Below are positions 63,873 through 64,000 of a stretch of 64,000 bases of DNA, piece by piece (the first letter of the stretch is position 1; every line of letters starts with the position of its first letter). The stretch covers positions 1-64,000 of the forward strand of contig CAVOVH010000009.1 in the NCBI GenBank assembly GCA_963699805.1, given 5' to 3'. This DNA comes from JAGTVG01 sp963699805 (GTDB lineage: Bacteria; Bacteroidota; Bacteroidia; Cytophagales; Cyclobacteriaceae). The position numbers and the translations under genes are program-made. The notes beneath the pieces were generated by a model. That model was given only the letters and a program-made list of their open reading frames with translations. It was not told the origin of the DNA and ran no database searches.

Positions 63873-64000
63873 ATTTTATTTCCCCTGAAAAATTCCGGTG
63901 GTGACATTCTTCTTTTTCCCTCCGGTTGCCATTCTTCGATGTTGATCAATCCATCCGCACATTGAATATGAAGAAAAGTACGGTTATCTGTTTGATATTG
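63869..64000 (-). CDS. fmt: Methionyl-tRNA formyltransferase, C-terminal end (partial)
   Basis: Only the last 43 codons are in the window. They read QTDNRTFLHIQCADG then LINIEEWQPEGKRRMSPPEF and a short FRGNKI end before TGA. This matches the C-terminal domain of Fmt (the characteristic ...EGKRRM..EEF.RG end), which formylates initiator Met-tRNA. The stop overlaps the folA start by 4 bp. The assignment rests on the C-terminal pattern alone because the catalytic domain lies outside. Confidence 0.75.
   Translation of the reverse strand, partial: QYQTDNRTFLHIQCADGLINIEEWQPEGKRRMSPPEFFRGNKI

Overview
The window looks like a chromosomal segment from a Bacteroidota bacterium. Supporting marks are a type IX secretion plug protein (DUF5103/PlugA), a giant secreted protein with a gliding-motility-type (type B) C-terminal sorting domain, a PUR-alpha-like DUF3276 protein, the divergent tsaD/tamB pair, a DUF2027-Smr protein, an ECF sigma/anti-sigma pair feeding surface lipoproteins, AT-rich spacers and several TAnnTTTG-type promoter elements. 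I cannot resolve the family or genus. The left edge cuts a repeat site and the right edge cuts fmt.

Region 1 to about 5650 is accessory DNA and the most unusual part. Six imperfect-palindrome sites of about 130-138 bp (S1-S6), each bounded by a YAAC-type box and a GTT-type box, separate short minus-strand gene units: a ParE-type toxin/antitoxin pair, two secreted-protein genes, a decayed higBA pair, and two identical copies of a 309-bp unit with no evident gene. A tyrosine recombinase (4446-5648) lies at one end, with an attI-like stretch of inverted and direct repeats between it and the first unit. Junctions of the two identical copies switch sequence exactly at the AAC/GTT core. This is the signature of integron cassettes, but the recombinase is Xer/phage-like, has an unusual N-terminal domain, lacks the usual IntI insertion, and is transcribed in the same direction as the cassettes.

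Region 5850-31550 is mostly core genome: an OmpA-like protein, a fused MsrB-MsrA, a RibD/DHFR-like reductase, a 1-Cys-type peroxiredoxin, a HAD-IIA phosphatase, a Gfo/Idh/MocA oxidoreductase, a nucleoside-type MFS transporter, an HNH nuclease and NlpC/P60 hydrolase pair, smpB, tsaD, a 1544-aa TamB, a photolyase, DUF2027-Smr, the RNase P RNA, an NtrC-like regulator lacking its DNA-binding domain, a LuxE-like acyl-protein synthetase, a fused E1 alpha/beta oxoacid dehydrogenase and alanine dehydrogenase.

Region 31700-52500 holds a repetitive secreted protein, murB, a DUF2911 protein, an ABC-F ATPase, a five-gene operon headed by an ECF sigma factor and an anti-sigma/beta-barrel hybrid, the T9SS plug protein, a stand-alone cas6, ychF, an AI-2E-family permease, a PUR-domain protein, a DUF58 protein, a ferredoxin and a LuxC-like acyl-CoA reductase.

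Region 52497-64000 contains the 2335-aa T9SS client with 13 tandem Ig-like units arranged in a higher-order DNA repeat, its small companion, an epimerase/APS-reductase pair, a GIY-YIG-like small protein, ogt, folA and the 3' end of fmt. Protein export and surface display by T9SS (plug protein plus clients), ECF-controlled envelope genes and thiol/DNA repair functions are the recurring themes.
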